Under the pieces are notes generated by a model that made no database searches, was not told the origin of the DNA, and worked only from the letters and a program-made list of their open reading frames with translations. Positions 1 to 12,534 of a stretch of DNA of 64,000 bases are shown here, in pieces (position 1 is the stretch's first letter; each line of letters begins with the position of its first letter). A program made the translations under genes and the position numbers. The stretch is taken from positions 310,001 to 374,000 of the forward strand of contig PUFA01000288.1 of NCBI GenBank assembly GCA_003508835.1, read 5' to 3'. This DNA is from Eonycteris spelaea (lineage: Eukaryota > Chordata > Mammalia > Chiroptera > Pteropodidae).

Positions 1-2294
1 AGGGATGGTTCAACATATGCAAATCGATTAATGTGATATACCACATAAACAAATTAAAAAATAAGAATCATATGATCATATCAATAGATGCAGAAAAAGC
101 CTTCACAAGATACAGCATCCATTTATGATCAAAACACTTAACAAAATGGTATAGAAGGAAAGTACCTTAACATAATAAAGGCCATATATGACAAACCCTC
201 AGCCAACATTATACTTAATGGTGAAAAACTAAAAACCTTCCCTCTAAGATCAGGAACAAGGCAAGGCTGTCCACTATCGCCACTCTTATTCAATATAACA
301 TTGGAGGTCCTAGAGTGCAATCAGACAAGAGAAAGATATAAAAGGCATCCAAATAGGAAACGAAGAAGTCAAACTGTCACTATTTGTGGATGACATGATT
401 CTCTATATAGAAAACCCTAAAGACTCCACAAGAACACTACTAGAAACAATAAGCAAATACAGTAAAGTCTCATACAAAATCAATGTTCAAAAATCCATAG
501 CTTTCCTATACTCTAATAATGAAGTGTCAGAAAAAGAAGTGGAAAAAATAATTCCTTTTGCAATTGCAACAAAAAAAAATACCTAGGAATAAATTTTAAC
601 AAACATGTGAAGACCTATATAATGAAAACTAAGACCCTATTAAAAGAAATGAAGATACAAAGAAATGGAAAGATATTCGTGTTCTTGGATTGGAAGAATC
701 AACATAGTTAAAATGACCATATTACCTAAAGCATTATACAGATTTAATGCAATCCCCATCAAAATCCCTTGGCATTTTTTAAAGAAATAGAAAAAAAAAT
801 CATCAGATTTGTATGGAAGCAAAAAGACCTGAATTGCCAAAGCCATCCTGAGAAAAAAAGAATGAGCTGGAGCATCACACTGCCCAAATTCAAATTATAC
901 TACAAATGACAGCAATCAAAACGGCATGGTATTGGCAGAAAAACAGATGCACAGATCAAGGGAAAGAATTGAGGTCCAAAAGCAAACCCATGTTTATATG
1001 GGCAAGTAATTTTCAACAAAGAGCGCACAAAACATACAGTGGAGAAAGGAAAGCTTCTGTAATAAATGGTGCTAGGAAAACTGGAAAGACACCTGCAAAA
1101 GAATGAAATTAGACTGCTGTCTATCACCACACGCCAAAATTAAGAAACTTGAATGTAAGACCTAAAATAGAAATTGTATAGAAGAAAACATAGAACTAAT
1201 CTCATAGGACCTTAGACTCAAAGAGGATTTATGATTTTGACCTCAAAGGCAAGGAAGTAAAAGCAAAAAATAAATGAATGGGACTACATCAAACTAAAAG
1301 TTTCTGTACAAGAACAACAACAAAAACAATCAACAAGGTAAAAACAATCATCCAAATGGGAAAATATATTTAAGCAACACCTCCAATAATGGCCTAATAT
1401 CCAAAATATACGAAGAACTCAATAACAACAAAAAAGACAATCCAATTAAAAAATGGGCAGAGTACCTGCAAAGACACTCTTCCCAGAAGACATACAAATG
1501 GCCAACAAACATATGAAAGGATGTCAACATCACTAACTATTAGGGAAATGCAAATCAGGAACCACAATAAGATAACCATCTCACACCTGTTAGAATTGCT
1601 ATTATCAACAGGACAAAGTATTAACAAATGTTGGAGAGGATATGGAGAAAAAAGGAATCCTCATACACTGCTGGTGGGACTGTTTTCCGCTACGGAAAAC
1701 AGTATGGAAGTTCCTCAAAAAACTAAGAAATGATCTACCATATGATCCAGGAATCCTCTACTGGGTATTTTATCCCCAAAGACTTGAAAACATACATCTC
1801 AAAAGATGTAATGCTACTAATGTTCATAGCAGCTATTCATCGTGGTCAGAACATGGAAGTAACTGAAGTGCCCTACAATAGATGATTGGATAAAGAAGCT
1901 GTGGTACATATATGCAAATGGAATATTACTCAGTTTTAAGAAGAGATGAAATACTGCCATTTGTGACAATGTGGATGGACCTTGAATAATCAAACTAAGC
2001 AAAATAAGCCAGACAGAAAAAGTTGAAAAACCATAAGATATCATTATATATGGGATATCAACCTAAAAGCAACAAACAAACATGACAAACAGAGACTCAT
2101 GAACATGGACAATAGACTAGTGGTTACCAGAGGGTCAGAGACAGCAGGAGGTTGATGGAGTAAAAGGGATCAAATATGTGGTGGGCAGTAAACATACAAT
2201 ACAAAATATGTAATGACTTACTGTGGAATTGTATACTTGAAACCAATGTTACCATAAAATAATAATAATAATTAAAATAATAATAATAATAAAA
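1..2294 (+). mobile_element. L1 LINE, 3' part (ORF2 end, 3' UTR, A-rich tail)
   Basis: The + strand encodes decayed L1 ORF2. The reverse-transcriptase core is readable near 383-394 as FVDD, followed by [11 protein letters not shown], where L1 normally has FADD. It continues through the thumb and C-terminal region to about 1,870 with several stops and frame changes. A 3' UTR follows and ends in an AAT-rich tail at about 2,258-2,294. The 5' part lies outside the window, so its length and target duplication cannot be judged. Frames at 386-586 and 1,521-1,866 are fragments of this ORF2. The element is not functional. Confidence 0.9.
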
Positions 2295-2469
2295 GTCACA
2301 CACAAAAAAGTCAATGTACAGTAATGCAAACAATCACTAAGGTCTGTTTGGCTTTATTTCTAACAGGAAGTTGTAGTTTTTTTTTTCTTCTTACGCTTAA
2401 TAGTGCATATATTTTTGGCTACCACTACAGACACTCTTTTCATTGATATAATCAATAAATAATTTAATC

Positions 2470-3060
2470 AACAAATGTTCACCAGGTGCCTACTACTTGC
2501 CAGCTTTGTGCTGAGCAATTAAAAGACAAATAAGACAATCCTGCCCTCCAGATGCTCACAGTGAAGCAGGGAGCAGAGATTTGTAATAATGGCAAGGAGA
2601 TAAATATTGTAGCAACATAAGAAACTGGGAGCTGGGAACTCAGGGAAAAGAGTGAGTAATTCATCTTTGGAAGGGAAGAAGCTACAAGGAAACGCTCATG
2701 GAAGATATGAAAAGTAATCACAACCTTGAAAATGATGAGTAGAAGAGATTCTAAAAGAAGAAAGTGAGGGAAAGATTTCTGGCTGGAGAAAGCATGCTTT
2801 CCTCTTGCAAACATTTCTAAGCATCCGATATGGATTTTTCAATTGTGTACTAGGCATTTGGGGAGAAATGTCAATAAGAACATGGTTCCTGTAAGAGAGG
2901 TCTTTATATCTTGGGAAAGATAGATAAATAAGCAATGGCTTTAAACTATGGAAGTGTAAAAATGGAAAGAAACATACAATGTATACAGAATGAGCAACCA
3001 CGCTAGGAGTCAGGGAAGGCTTCCATGAAGATGTGACGTCTGGGTTGACTTTAGTCAGCT
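2470..3060 (+). repeat. Old interspersed repeat, family not assigned
   Basis: Text resembling the gtgcc...gtgctgagc phrase and the later 'gggaaggcttccatgaaga' phrase is common in ancient mammalian repeats. The copy is too diverged to name by eye. No coding signal is present. Confidence 0.3.
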
Positions 3061-3599
3061 AAGAAGTTTTTCAGGTGGATAAGAGAACATCAGTTCACAA
3101 AGTTAAGGCATGGAGTGAAGAAAGTTGGGATGAGAGTGAAGTAAGAATAATTCAGCCTGACAAAAAGGGAGGGAAGTGGGAAACTAGAGAGGTCAGAAAG
3201 TGAGGGAATTTTTAATAAATGGAGTAGAAAGTAATGGAAGGGTTAAGCAAGGACAAGTCATGGCCTTATTGGCACTCATCCTAAAATAATAACAGCCAGT
3301 GGTTATTGAGTTTTTATTCTGTGTCAGGCTTGAGGCTAAGTGATTTAATACCTTTCCGTCTCCAGTGTCCAGAATTCACTGGAGGGGCGCCAGACCAGAG
3401 TTAGAGGCAGTGAGAGGCCAATAGGGAAGTGGCATGCATAGGGCCTCACCATCAATGCTAAAATCACTGTCATTTCCTAGTATTGTCATTCATCACCCTT
3501 CTTCTTGCAAATCCCAAAAAACTTTACTCCTGTGTGACAGTCCTTACTTACTTATTGTTGTAGAGCAAATTGAGAATATAACATGAGTTGGGATTACTC

Positions 3600-3800
3600 A
3601 TTGTGATACCCAATTTATATACTACTTATTCCATATCTTCTTAGCTGTGGCTTTAGCAGGTTATGAAACATCTCCAAAGCCTTAGTTTTTCTCATTTATT
3701 AAAAAAAAAATAGGGAGAATGATATAGATATAGAGTTGTTGTATGTGATAAATAAAATACTCATGAAACAACTATCCCAGGGTTGGCACGTGTCAAAAAT
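3600..3800 (+). repeat. MIR SINE fragment
   Basis: It carries a MIR-like core in sense orientation: a decayed 'cctcagttt...ctcattt' stretch, an A-rich stretch, then a TTGTTGT...AATAAA-like phrase. Strongly diverged. The sequence at 3,285-3,360 may be another MIR scrap. Confidence 0.45.
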
Positions 3801-4299
3801 CTAACGAATACTTATTTTTTCCTCTTTCCATGGAACCATAAAAGAGGGGATTCCCTTCCTTAAGTACCTTCTCTTTTCCCATTGTTCTAAGACCTGTTCT
3901 CAACCTGTTGATTGACACATGTTTGATACACTGAGTTTTTCAGAGGCAGGGACTTTACCACAGCAGAGAGAAGCCTATACTTCTGAAGTAGAAGAGCTCA
4001 TCCTGACTCCCAGGCATCAGACTAATAAAAAAATTATTGGTCAGAGCCCAAAGTTGAGCTGATATGGGCAAAGTCAATAGGTAGTTGGACACTGGTGTCA
4101 AGCTGGCAGGGCCAGGATGTTGCCTACCTGGATAAAAAGACAACACTCAGTGCTTAGCTCAATACCTTGTGGCTCTCTGACAGGGTACATACAGTTCTTG
4201 ACTGACTCACACTGACCCCTTCCTCCTTCTCCCCAGCAAGTGCCACACACCGTGGTTTCCAAGGAATTATTGGACATTCACTAATCATGACATCCTGTT

Positions 4300-4520
4300 T
4301 CAACGTCTACGCATTTATACATGATGTTTTCTCTGTGTTAGGTGTCCTTTCTCTCTTGACTATCTGGCACACTAGCATTTACTCATCAAGACTAAGCCTC
4401 AGGTGACCTATTCCATGAAGACCTCTTTGCAATTCTCCTCCTCTTTTGTGTCCTACAAGTTCCTGAACTTTCTTCTCCTATAATATCAACCACACTGAAC
4501 TTTCTATGTTTATCCTGAAT
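4300..4520 (+). repeat. L2 LINE 3' fragment
   Basis: A CT-rich stretch with the phrase order typical of L2 3' ends (catcaagactaagcctcagg, then ccatgaagacctctttgca). Ancient and non-coding. Confidence 0.45.
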
Positions 4521-5174
4521 ACAATAGAATCTAATCATTACTATGAGGAGAGGCAGGATGGTTTATTGCCGCTGGCTCTCCTGCCACCCAGGATAGAGTG
4601 GCACCAAGGATAGGCATGGGACATTGCTTTGGCAGGAGACACAAAACTTGCTCGGGTGTGTAGTCTCTTGTGCTCTTATTTATATATGCAAAGTTCATTT
4701 GTCATAGTCATTATCATCATCATAATACCTATTTATAGATTTAAAATTAAAGCTCAAGGAAGATAAATTACAAGATTAAAAACATACTATGGACAAATAT
4801 TAAAGCATTTATTCAAATCTATGCCTTTTAATTTGCAAGTCTAGAACTCTCCAGAATATCTGCCTTAGTCTTTCTCTAACCGAGATATCTACATCTGGCC
4901 ACAGAAATTAACACCTTGGATTCCCTGACACATGGAAAAGAAACTGTTTCCATAACTGGAGCAAAGGACCAAATGTCCCAAGGTGTGATGACACTATGAT
5001 GTAACCCGGATCGCATTATCCTGGAATTTTTCTATGTTGATTTTTGCAGCCACTACTATACTATCCCCTAGGAGTATATAAATCACCTTTCTAGGTCTGG
5101 GTTACTTAAGTGTGAGCAAACATTCCTATCCTCACTTCCTGATAGCACAGAGAATACAACATGAAATGATGGCT

Positions 5175-5323
5175 CAGTGTTTCTCAAAGTGTAGATCTGT
5201 TTCACAGCATCATTAGCACTCAGAAACTTGCTAGATATCCAAATTCCCAGGCTTTATTCCAGATGTATCAAATAAGAAACCCTGAGAGTGGACTCAGGGC
5301 CATTCAGTTTGAGAACCACCATG
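5175..5323 (+). mobile_element. MER5A-like hAT-Charlie fragment
   Basis: It starts cagtgtttctcaaagtgtag and ends gagaaccaccatg, which match the two ends of the non-autonomous hAT family MER5A. The middle is shortened. No clear 8-bp target duplication was found. Confidence 0.7.
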
Positions 5324-5744
5324 CTAAAGAAAGTACAGAGGATTCAAAGACAAGCAGTTGAAACTAATTAAAGGCTTGTAGGTTTCATGATAGCTAACCA
5401 TTTCTCAGATCTAGCCTGGTCTGTCCCATGTCCTTTCTAAGGGCCCTGTCTAGTGACATCACTTATTGATTCTTCAGCTCTTCTCCATCCTCATCACTTC
5501 TCTGCTCTCACTTACACAAGGAGGAGAGAGGGGTTTGCTTTAGTCAACCCCACAGTCCTGCACAAAGTGGAGCCAATAACTCATCTATGTCTGAATAACA
5601 AGACCCTCTCAACTCTTCAAATCCCCATCAGCACAGAAAATGCTGTCAAGTCATTGAAATACCTTCCATTTCCACTACTAGAAATGGGTTTGAGGGTCAG
5701 TTCTTCACTTACACTTTAATGTGTCCAACTTTAGTGGTTTGCTT

Positions 5745-6033
5745 ATGTGGGTCCCACATCAAGGATGCCCCTCCATGTGTGTAAGTTCAAACTCTTTTAC
5801 CTCTCCCAGAACAAGTCTCACCTCTTCCATGAAGCCTTTTTCATGACCTTGTATTTGGTTTGTATCTCCTTACTGTTTGTATTTGGAACTGCTCTGAGCA
5901 TGTGACATTGCTATCTTATGTCGCTAATAATCCTTGCATATAAGTGCTGTTTCCTTCAATTGGATGGTAAATTATTTGTGGACAGAAATCATGGTTTATA
6001 ACTCTCGTATCCATAGAAGAGTCTAGCACAGTA
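5745..6033 (+). repeat. L2 LINE 3' end
   Basis: Sense-strand L2 3' features occur in order: 'cttccatgaagcctttttc', a middle AT-rich part, 'ggacagaaatcatggttta' and 'gtctagcacagta'. Ancient and non-coding. Confidence 0.6.
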
Positions 6034-6175
6034 TTTCTTAGCTCTGGATGCATATCAAATTGATCAGGAAGTACTTTAAATCACACTAAAAACCTGAATC
6101 TCAGCCAAAGCTGTTCTGAGAAACTGACCTAGGGTGGGCCATAGGCTTTTGTAGGTAGACACTCCTCGGTGATTA
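6033..6175. mobile_element. Possible MER5/MER58-type hAT fragment
   Basis: The phrases 'tttcttagctctggatgcat' and 'ctgaatctcagcc' resemble the ends and middle of small hAT elements. The terminal repeats are not clear, so this call is weak. Confidence 0.3.
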
Positions 6176-6214
6176 AAAGGTATAGGCAGGGTAGGGGATT
6201 GCTGATTGGTAGTG

Positions 6215-6608
6215 GCTTCTTCTTCCCTTCACTTTTTACCCCATTTTTCTTCTAGCCCTGTGCCACCTCCCTTCCTTCTCCCTCCTCTCCCCTTCCTCTC
6301 CCCTTTGTCCTTCCCACTGCCCCTCTCCTCTTGCCCTCCTTTCTCTTCTCTCTGGCCCTCACCCCTCTCCCCCTTCCTTTCCCCTCCCCCTTCCCTTCCC
6401 CACCCTCCCTCCCCTTTCTTCCTTCCCCCTGACATGCTCTCTCCTCTCCTCCTCCTCCTCCTCCTCCTCCTCCTCCTCCTCCTCTTCCTCCTCCTCCTTT
6501 CTCTCCTTCTTCTCATCCTCCTCCTTCTCCTCCTCTTCTCTCTCTCCTCCTCCTCTTCTTCCTCTTCCTCTTTCTCCTCCTCCTCCTCTTCTTGCTCCTT
6601 CTTCTTTA
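6215..6608. repeat. Long pyrimidine tract (TCC/TTC/CCT)n
   Basis: Nearly 400 bases of C and T on the + strand, including an uninterrupted run of CTC triplets around 6,445-6,485. Both strands are open here (Ser/Leu/Pro-rich on +, Arg/Glu-rich on -), but only because the composition lacks stop triplets. It is a compound microsatellite, not a gene. Confidence 0.9.
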
Positions 6609-6974
6609 ATGATGAACTATGAATTTTCATTTACTTTTCCTTAGGCACATAGTAGACCATGGATAAATATTTACAACAACTGCTTCTAATAATGAAGTTG
6701 AAGCCATCTAACATCAAACCTCAATCAGTTTTCCAACAGACTGCTCTTGTTGGTGGTGCTTTTGGTAACTGATCTCCAAGAGATGACACACTTGATTATC
6801 TCAAGCCTCAGAATTAGCCATTGGTCAAATAGCTCAGGTTCTTGGTTGGGGGGGCCAGGGGTGGGGGGAGACTGGAACAGGAAGAGAGGACCCTGAGATT
6901 ATTTATCTTGTGGAAGAGAAAATGGAAGGGGTTTCTATGTGAGTCTTATGGGGGAACAATGAAAATGAAACAAC

Positions 6975-7150
6975 ACTAGCATTTGAGTGGGCGCTCTATA
7001 GTTTACAAAGCACCTTTATAGCCAGTCTTTCATTTCATGCTCCAATAGTACAAAACAAATAATTTGTGCCTGTTTTAGAAATGAGAAAGCTGAGGCTCAG
7101 AGACCTTTAAATGATTTTTAACTAGGTTTTGCAACGGGTACATCTAAATA
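6975..7150 (-). repeat. MIR SINE
   Basis: The + strand shows the antisense MIR core 'gagaaagctgaggctcagag'. Flanking sequence fits an old MIR copy. Confidence 0.6.
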
Positions 7151-7189
7151 TGGTCCTCTTTCCACTGTTTCACTGCTTTCCTAATGCCT

Positions 7190-7849
7190 AACATATTGTA
7201 CCTTAAAGGAGTTAAGATATTACAGAGAAATGGAAGTTTGACTTTAGAGTTGTGATACTACAGAGAGTTTATTCTTCATGTACTTCTAAGTAAGGGTGAA
7301 TACTTCTCTATCATAGAAAGATATATATTCTTTAAAAAAAATAAATAAACTAGACTGGACAATATATCATCCCAAACTTCCTCTGTCTTGAAACACTATA
7401 GCTATCATGGTTTCAATTATGAATCTAACCTGCTTATTGACCTCATCTACTGTAGCATCTACATAGAGAGAAAGGATGCTGAAGTAAACCATCATAGAGT
7501 ATCCTGATCCCCTGATACCCTGTTATCTGTGCTAGGAAACCATTGCCAATTTTATGAGGTAACTTTCTCTCTGATTATCGAATTCCTTATGGTTATGTGC
7601 ATAAAGTTAATACAAATATATTTAGAACCTAAAAATACACTACAGATAAACCACTTGGCTGAAGAGTCTTTACTTTCCTTCCCTGGCATGGACATTCCTC
7701 AATTTAGAAACCATTAAAACAACCACTCAGCCATGCACATTGGGCTTTTATAGCTACATAAATTGATTTTCCCAGTGTTTAGTTCAAAACTTCACCTAAT
7801 AATTTACTAAATTCATTCCCATATAAGAAGCTTAGGCACCTCTTCCAAA
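7190..7849. other. No recognisable feature
   Basis: AT-rich sequence. The frame at 7,529-7,717 has no recognisable domain and no support as a gene. Confidence 0.5.
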
Positions 7850-8054
7850 TTTAATACCACTACACATCCCCCCTTCCAAATTTCCTCTGTGTCTTCATCC
7901 CTTTCCTTCACTTGGATCCCCGTACTACTAGTGCTCATCTTGTTGTGGTCCACTGAATCTATCCATGCACTGATGCTAGATTAGTCTTCCAGAAGCACAG
8001 CTCTGACACAATCACATCTTGTTAAAAAAAAAAAAAACTTTTATAATTACCTGT
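7850..8054 (+). repeat. L2 LINE, left part (split by solo LTR)
   Basis: The text 'ttccagaagcacagctctga' matches the internal part of the L2 3' region. The copy resumes after the LTR with 'tgcctgtagaat' and 'atactccacaatctaaccc', the expected next L2 phrases. This supports one L2 copy interrupted by an insertion. Confidence 0.6.
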
Positions 8055-8486
8055 TGTCAGCCCTGAGCTCATCCCACTGGCCACTCCAAGTCTCAGCATT
8101 GAGTTGATTGAGAAGGGAAGGTTCAATGATGAGATGCCCAGTTGGAATGCACAAGAGGCAGACATGAGAAAAATGGCAGGCCACCAACTTTATTGTGTTC
8201 CCCTCTGTTGGGAAGTACAATTCTATTGCAGGGAGCACAGTCTAATGTGGGGAGCTTGGTATCGTGCACACTTCTTATGCTCCCCTTTTGCTCTCCAGGG
8301 AACCACATTGCTTCACACATAGCAGAATACAAAGGTGGCATTCATCCACACATGCATGATACAATAAGGTCATGCATGTTTATATAACATTCTAAATCCA
8401 GAGTCCTATTCCTAGCTGCAGGCCTGGATCACCACCAGACCTTGGAACAGGCAGACCTTGGACTAGCCAGACCTCTGGTGCTCATA
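8055..8486 (-). mobile_element. Solo LTR of the ERVL-like family seen at 44,756-49,012
   Basis: Read on the - strand it aligns along its length with both LTRs of the provirus at 44,756-49,012. It shares the U3 unit AAGGTCTGGCT, the phrase AATAAAGTTGGTGGCCTGCC and the terminal CTGACA. The 5' TG is mutated to TA. Flanking 5-mers are CCTGT (8,050-8,054) and CCGGT (8,487-8,491), a 4-of-5 match for a 5-bp duplication. Flanking L2 sequence is continuous across the site. No internal sequence remains, as expected after LTR-LTR recombination. Short frames on both strands inside it are spurious. Confidence 0.88.
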
Positions 8487-8960
8487 CCGGTTGCCTGTAG
8501 AATAGGTCTTGTTTTTCAAAATACTCCACAATCTAACCCATGTCTATTCCTAGGGTGAAGAAGAAGCTAAGGATTCAGATTCTAGAGCAGGACTGCTCAA
8601 ATTTGAAAACCAGATCCACTAAATCTACTGCTTACCAGGCATGTATCCTTGCACATGATACTTATTGCCCCATAGCTTAATTTTCCTATTTATGTTACAA
8701 AAATAATGATAGTACCTACCTCATAGAGTTGTATGAATTAATTAAAGTATTTAGTTCCTTTTATATTGTGAGCACAAAAATGAATGTTATTTCTCTATTG
8801 TTATTACTATTATCAATATTGACTATTGCTTGCCCAACACAACTTTCCACCATAATCTTCGCCTACCCCTAATTTCAGTCTACCTTCCTCAGGCTCCCTC
8901 ATACTGGTTCTTTACTACTTGGCCCATGCTTTTCCCTCAACCAGAAATGCCTTTTAGCCA
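8487..8960 (+). repeat. L2 LINE, right part, with a MIR inside (about 8,620-8,830)
   Basis: It begins with the L2 phrase following the LTR site. At about 8,620-8,830 a sense MIR is readable ('agtacctacctcatagagtt'). L2-like CT-rich sequence resumes to about 8,960. Confidence 0.5.
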
Positions 8961-9339
8961 CAAAAACCTCAGAGAATTAAAAATAGTTTAGTTTTGTATC
9001 CTAATATCAATTGGTTGGTGGTGACTACATGGAAGGATGAGTAGAGAAAGAGTTAGTGTCTGTTTTGACTCAGAGTAGATGGGGATGGTGAGAAGGAGGC
9101 TATAATGAGTTGTTGATGGGACAGCAAAAGCATAGATAAAAGTGTTTGCTTTCCCACACCTGAAATCTGCCATTGTCAAGGTCTCTTTATATATATTTCA
9201 AATATATCATGTTATATTCTTCATCTCAAAGTCCTTAATCATAATCACATCTGCAAAGGCTCCTTTTCCATAAGGTAACATATTGATGAAGTTCAAGGAT
9301 TAGGATGTGGAATGGCTTTTAATATGGAATTATCCTTTC

Positions 9340-9592
9340 TACTACATACCCACAGTGCTTTTAATGCACTAGGTACTATTTTAAGTGCTTTGCATATATA
9401 ATTTAATTAATCTTCTCAAATAGTTTTGATGAGGAAGGTACAAATATTATCATTCCTCTCATAATTGAGGAAACTAAGGCACAGATAGGTAAAGTAATTT
9501 GCCTAGAGTTCAGCTGTGCAAGGTAGCAGAACCAGGATTTGAGCTGGATAATCTTGATCCTGAGTCCATGTTCTAAACCACTACAATAAACA
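9340..9592 (-). repeat. MIR SINE
   Basis: The antisense MIR core 'gaggaaactaaggcacagat' is followed by 'accaggatttgagct'. One of the better preserved MIR copies here. Confidence 0.75.
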
Positions 9593-9958
9593 CCTTATTA
9601 AGAATTAATATTTATTGATCTGAACGTTTAACATCAAAATTACTTTAGGTAATGGCTTGAAATTTATATGAGCTACTTATTATCTTCGAATACCCCTTCT
9701 CAATATTCACGTAGATATACACAACCACCATATATACAGAAATATATTGTGTCATGGCCCAGTTTATTCTACATCCCTGAGTTAGGTTTTCTTTAACTCT
9801 GGGAATGTCACTAATTTCTATGATTAGAGTCTTCTCGTTTTGTCAGTTTTTAAGGATCCATTTGTTCTTACAATCAACCAGAAAATATTCTTTACATTTT
9901 TATGTAGTATTGATTAGAGGGTCAGATGTCCAAAGAGCCAAACTTATATTTTAAAAAG

Positions 9959-9988
<30 letters not shown>
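9959..9988. repeat. (TTG)n microsatellite
   Basis: About ten TTG units followed by GTTT variants. Confidence 0.9.
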
Positions 9989-9990
<2 letters not shown>

Positions 9991-10456
9991 GTTTGTTGTT
10001 TACTGGCTTTAGCACTAAAATTGTTTAAGTTTATCATTTAGGGTTACATAGAACTCTGTGATTGATCTAGATGGGTCTCCACTTTTACCTCTATCTATTT
10101 CACAAGTAATATTCTTAGATTTAGTCTTACGGTAATAGGGAGCTATTGAAAGGTCTTTAACAATATGGATAAAATCACTACATTTAAATTTTGAACAGGT
10201 CACTTTAGCTGCAGCTGGGAATGTTGGACCATAGACCAGACAGATGGTCATTTCAGAGGTTTAGGTAAAGATGATTATAGTTTGAACTAAAATTATTCTT
10301 GACACATAGAGAAATAAATACATTTTTAAAAATTATTTAATTAATAAGTGTCTTCGTAATGAATTAGATGAGGGAGCTAAAGCAGAGTCAAAGGTAACTG
10401 TCATGCTTCAGGTTTATGTCATTGAATGAAAAACAATTACATTTACTCTGTTAAAG

Positions 10457-10637
10457 CAGGGGGGGTTCCCAACCCCCGGGCCACAGACTGATACCCATCT
10501 GTGCCAGCAAAGCTTCATCTGTATTTGCAGCTGCTTCCCAGCACTAGCATCACTGCTTCAGCTCCACCTCATATCATCAGGCATTAGATACTTATAGGTG
10601 CACTGATCCCTGGTTCCAAAAATGTTGAGGACCACTA
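10457..10637. mobile_element. MER1-like non-autonomous hAT element
   Basis: The left end, from CAGGGGGGGTTCCCAACC, and the right end, whose reverse complement is TAGTGGTCCTCAACATTTTT, are diverged hAT-Charlie terminal repeats. 'ccccgggccacagactg' and 'catcaggcattaga' are MER1 landmarks. Flanking 8-mers TGTTAAAG (10,449-10,456) and TGTTAGGG (10,638-10,645) match at 6 of 8 positions, as an aged 8-bp duplication would. The element has no coding capacity. Confidence 0.8.
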
Positions 10638-10645
10638 TGTTAGGG

Positions 10646-12320
10646 CACATTGAAAGGAATGGTCAAAAAAGAGTTATTAAGTAGCTTTTGATATAATGAA
10701 TTTGATGTACTTTAGTAAACATCTGAGAAGGTAAATAAGGAAGGCACTTGAATACATTGGTCTAGAAACAAGAAGAAAAATGTGCACAAAAGACATATAT
10801 ATGTGTGTGTCATTTATGTATATTTATAATAATTACATAATGATTTGTATGAGATCTTCAAGTTTAGACAAGTGAGAAAGAAGAGATCCTAAAGCTCAAT
10901 CTTGAAGAATCCCAATTATTTGTTTATGTGGAGGAGATGAGCTTTCCAATTTGCTGTAGGCACATCTTCAGTTGGTGAGTTACTTATTGCCTTTCTTTTA
11001 ACTCATCCACTATCAACACCAAGTGAGCACATAGGGACTAACTTCTATAATTGCAATGAAAAAATAGAGAAGGCAGAGAAAGCAGATAATCCCATTTAGT
11101 TTGGCCCGACATAAAGGACAACTGTCTTCATTAGCTTTGCTGTTGGAATTCACTGCACCACCAAAAATGGATATTTTTTGCTTTGTCTGTGTCTATTCAG
11201 GAAATCACACTTTATCTTCTCCTCCACAAGTGGAAGAAAGTCCTTCTCCCAACACTCCAAAAGAGCTGTCATATATATATTTTTATTCATCTGGCTTTCT
11301 TGAACAGAATCATAGTCATTGATTTAAAAGAGGGTCTTTTACCTAAACTGAATAGGTTGGAGACTTTTCCTTTCCTCTTTTTTTTTTTTTTTTTAATTTA
11401 GACATAAGACAGCAAGCCTCAGTTTCTCACTGGTGATAACATCTTTGTTGTGTACCTCACACATAGTGGTACATGTACAATGTACAAGGACCAGGTGGAA
11501 TTCAGCCATGTGAAGATGTCTGACTGAAGGATAGAAGACAATCTTCAAGGAGCATAAATGATAGGGGAAAATAGCCCTGCCAGCCAGCAATATTGTGAAT
11601 TAAGTATTTCCAGAGGCACAACTGCATCCAAGCCTTTACTACAGTTTGTATCTGTAAGACGATAAATGACATTTTTTGCAAAGGTGATATTGTACTTTGG
11701 GCTCAGATACTTGACATGCGCTCAGAGAGTGATGATAAGTAAAAAGTGCTTGAGAAGAGAGGTTCACTGCACTCCTGGGCAGAGATGCACTTTCTGGTGG
11801 GAGTATGTTCTGCACTGAGGGAAGGTGGTAGGGAATCAAGCTCAGGAAGAGGGTGGATGTGTGTGGTTTTGCTCATAAATGATGTGTTATAGTTTGGTAA
11901 TTGCCCTCTGGGATCTGGAGTTGCCATTATCTCTTACAAGGTAATGAAGCTGTGGGATGACTCCACTTTTCTTAATCTGCTAAATTCTATTGATTCAATT
12001 TTATTCACTCAAGTGGAGAGGGAGTGGGAGGATGAAGTCTCTTGCTATTGCAGGAGAGCAGCTTATTACCGAAGGCTTCTCCTAGACTACACAGTTTCCT
12101 TAGGACCTGCCCACTGCACATTTGAAGGCAGAGTATGAGTAAATGTATGTGTGGGAGGTGTATATAAATGCAGCATAACCCAGAACAATATTTCAAAATG
12201 AAGGAATTGCTTCTTCCTGATTATCTGAGCTAATTGAAATAAGGTTTTTGTGAATTGTTATTCAGCCAATCAGGTTCTTTATAAATAGCAGCAATAAAAA
12301 ATTTGTTTGTATTTATCACC
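10646..12320. other. No recognisable feature
   Basis: Mostly AT-rich sequence. The open frames around 11,100-12,200 have no motifs or splice-flanked structure that I can support. Confidence 0.5.
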
Positions 12321-12329
12321 AATTATGTA

Positions 12330-12530
12330 CCAGAAAGGTGTTGATATTGGCCTTATATTGCCCTAAATTTCCACAATGAGCATACAGAGTGTGCATTATC
12401 AACTCCACTTTGTAGGTGAAAAAACTGAGGCTCAGAGATATTAAGTCACTTAATAAAAATAATCCCACTGGTAAAGGAAGGGTTTGAACTCAAACATGGG
12501 TTTTCTAATGACAAATCTAGAGAGAACTGG
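12330..12530 (-). repeat. MIR SINE
   Basis: The antisense core 'aaaactgaggctcagagata' is followed by 'ttaagtcactta' and 'gggtttgaactc'. Confidence 0.75.
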
Positions 12531-12534
12531 TGTT

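Noticed and set aside
6206..6630. Open frames of 138 residues (+) and 133 residues (-)
   Set aside because: They arise only because a pyrimidine/purine tract lacks stop triplets. Composition is Ser/Leu/Pro or Arg/Glu repeats with no domain.
9959..9988. Possible triplet-expansion coding repeat
   Set aside because: (TTG)n without any surrounding coding frame or exon structure.
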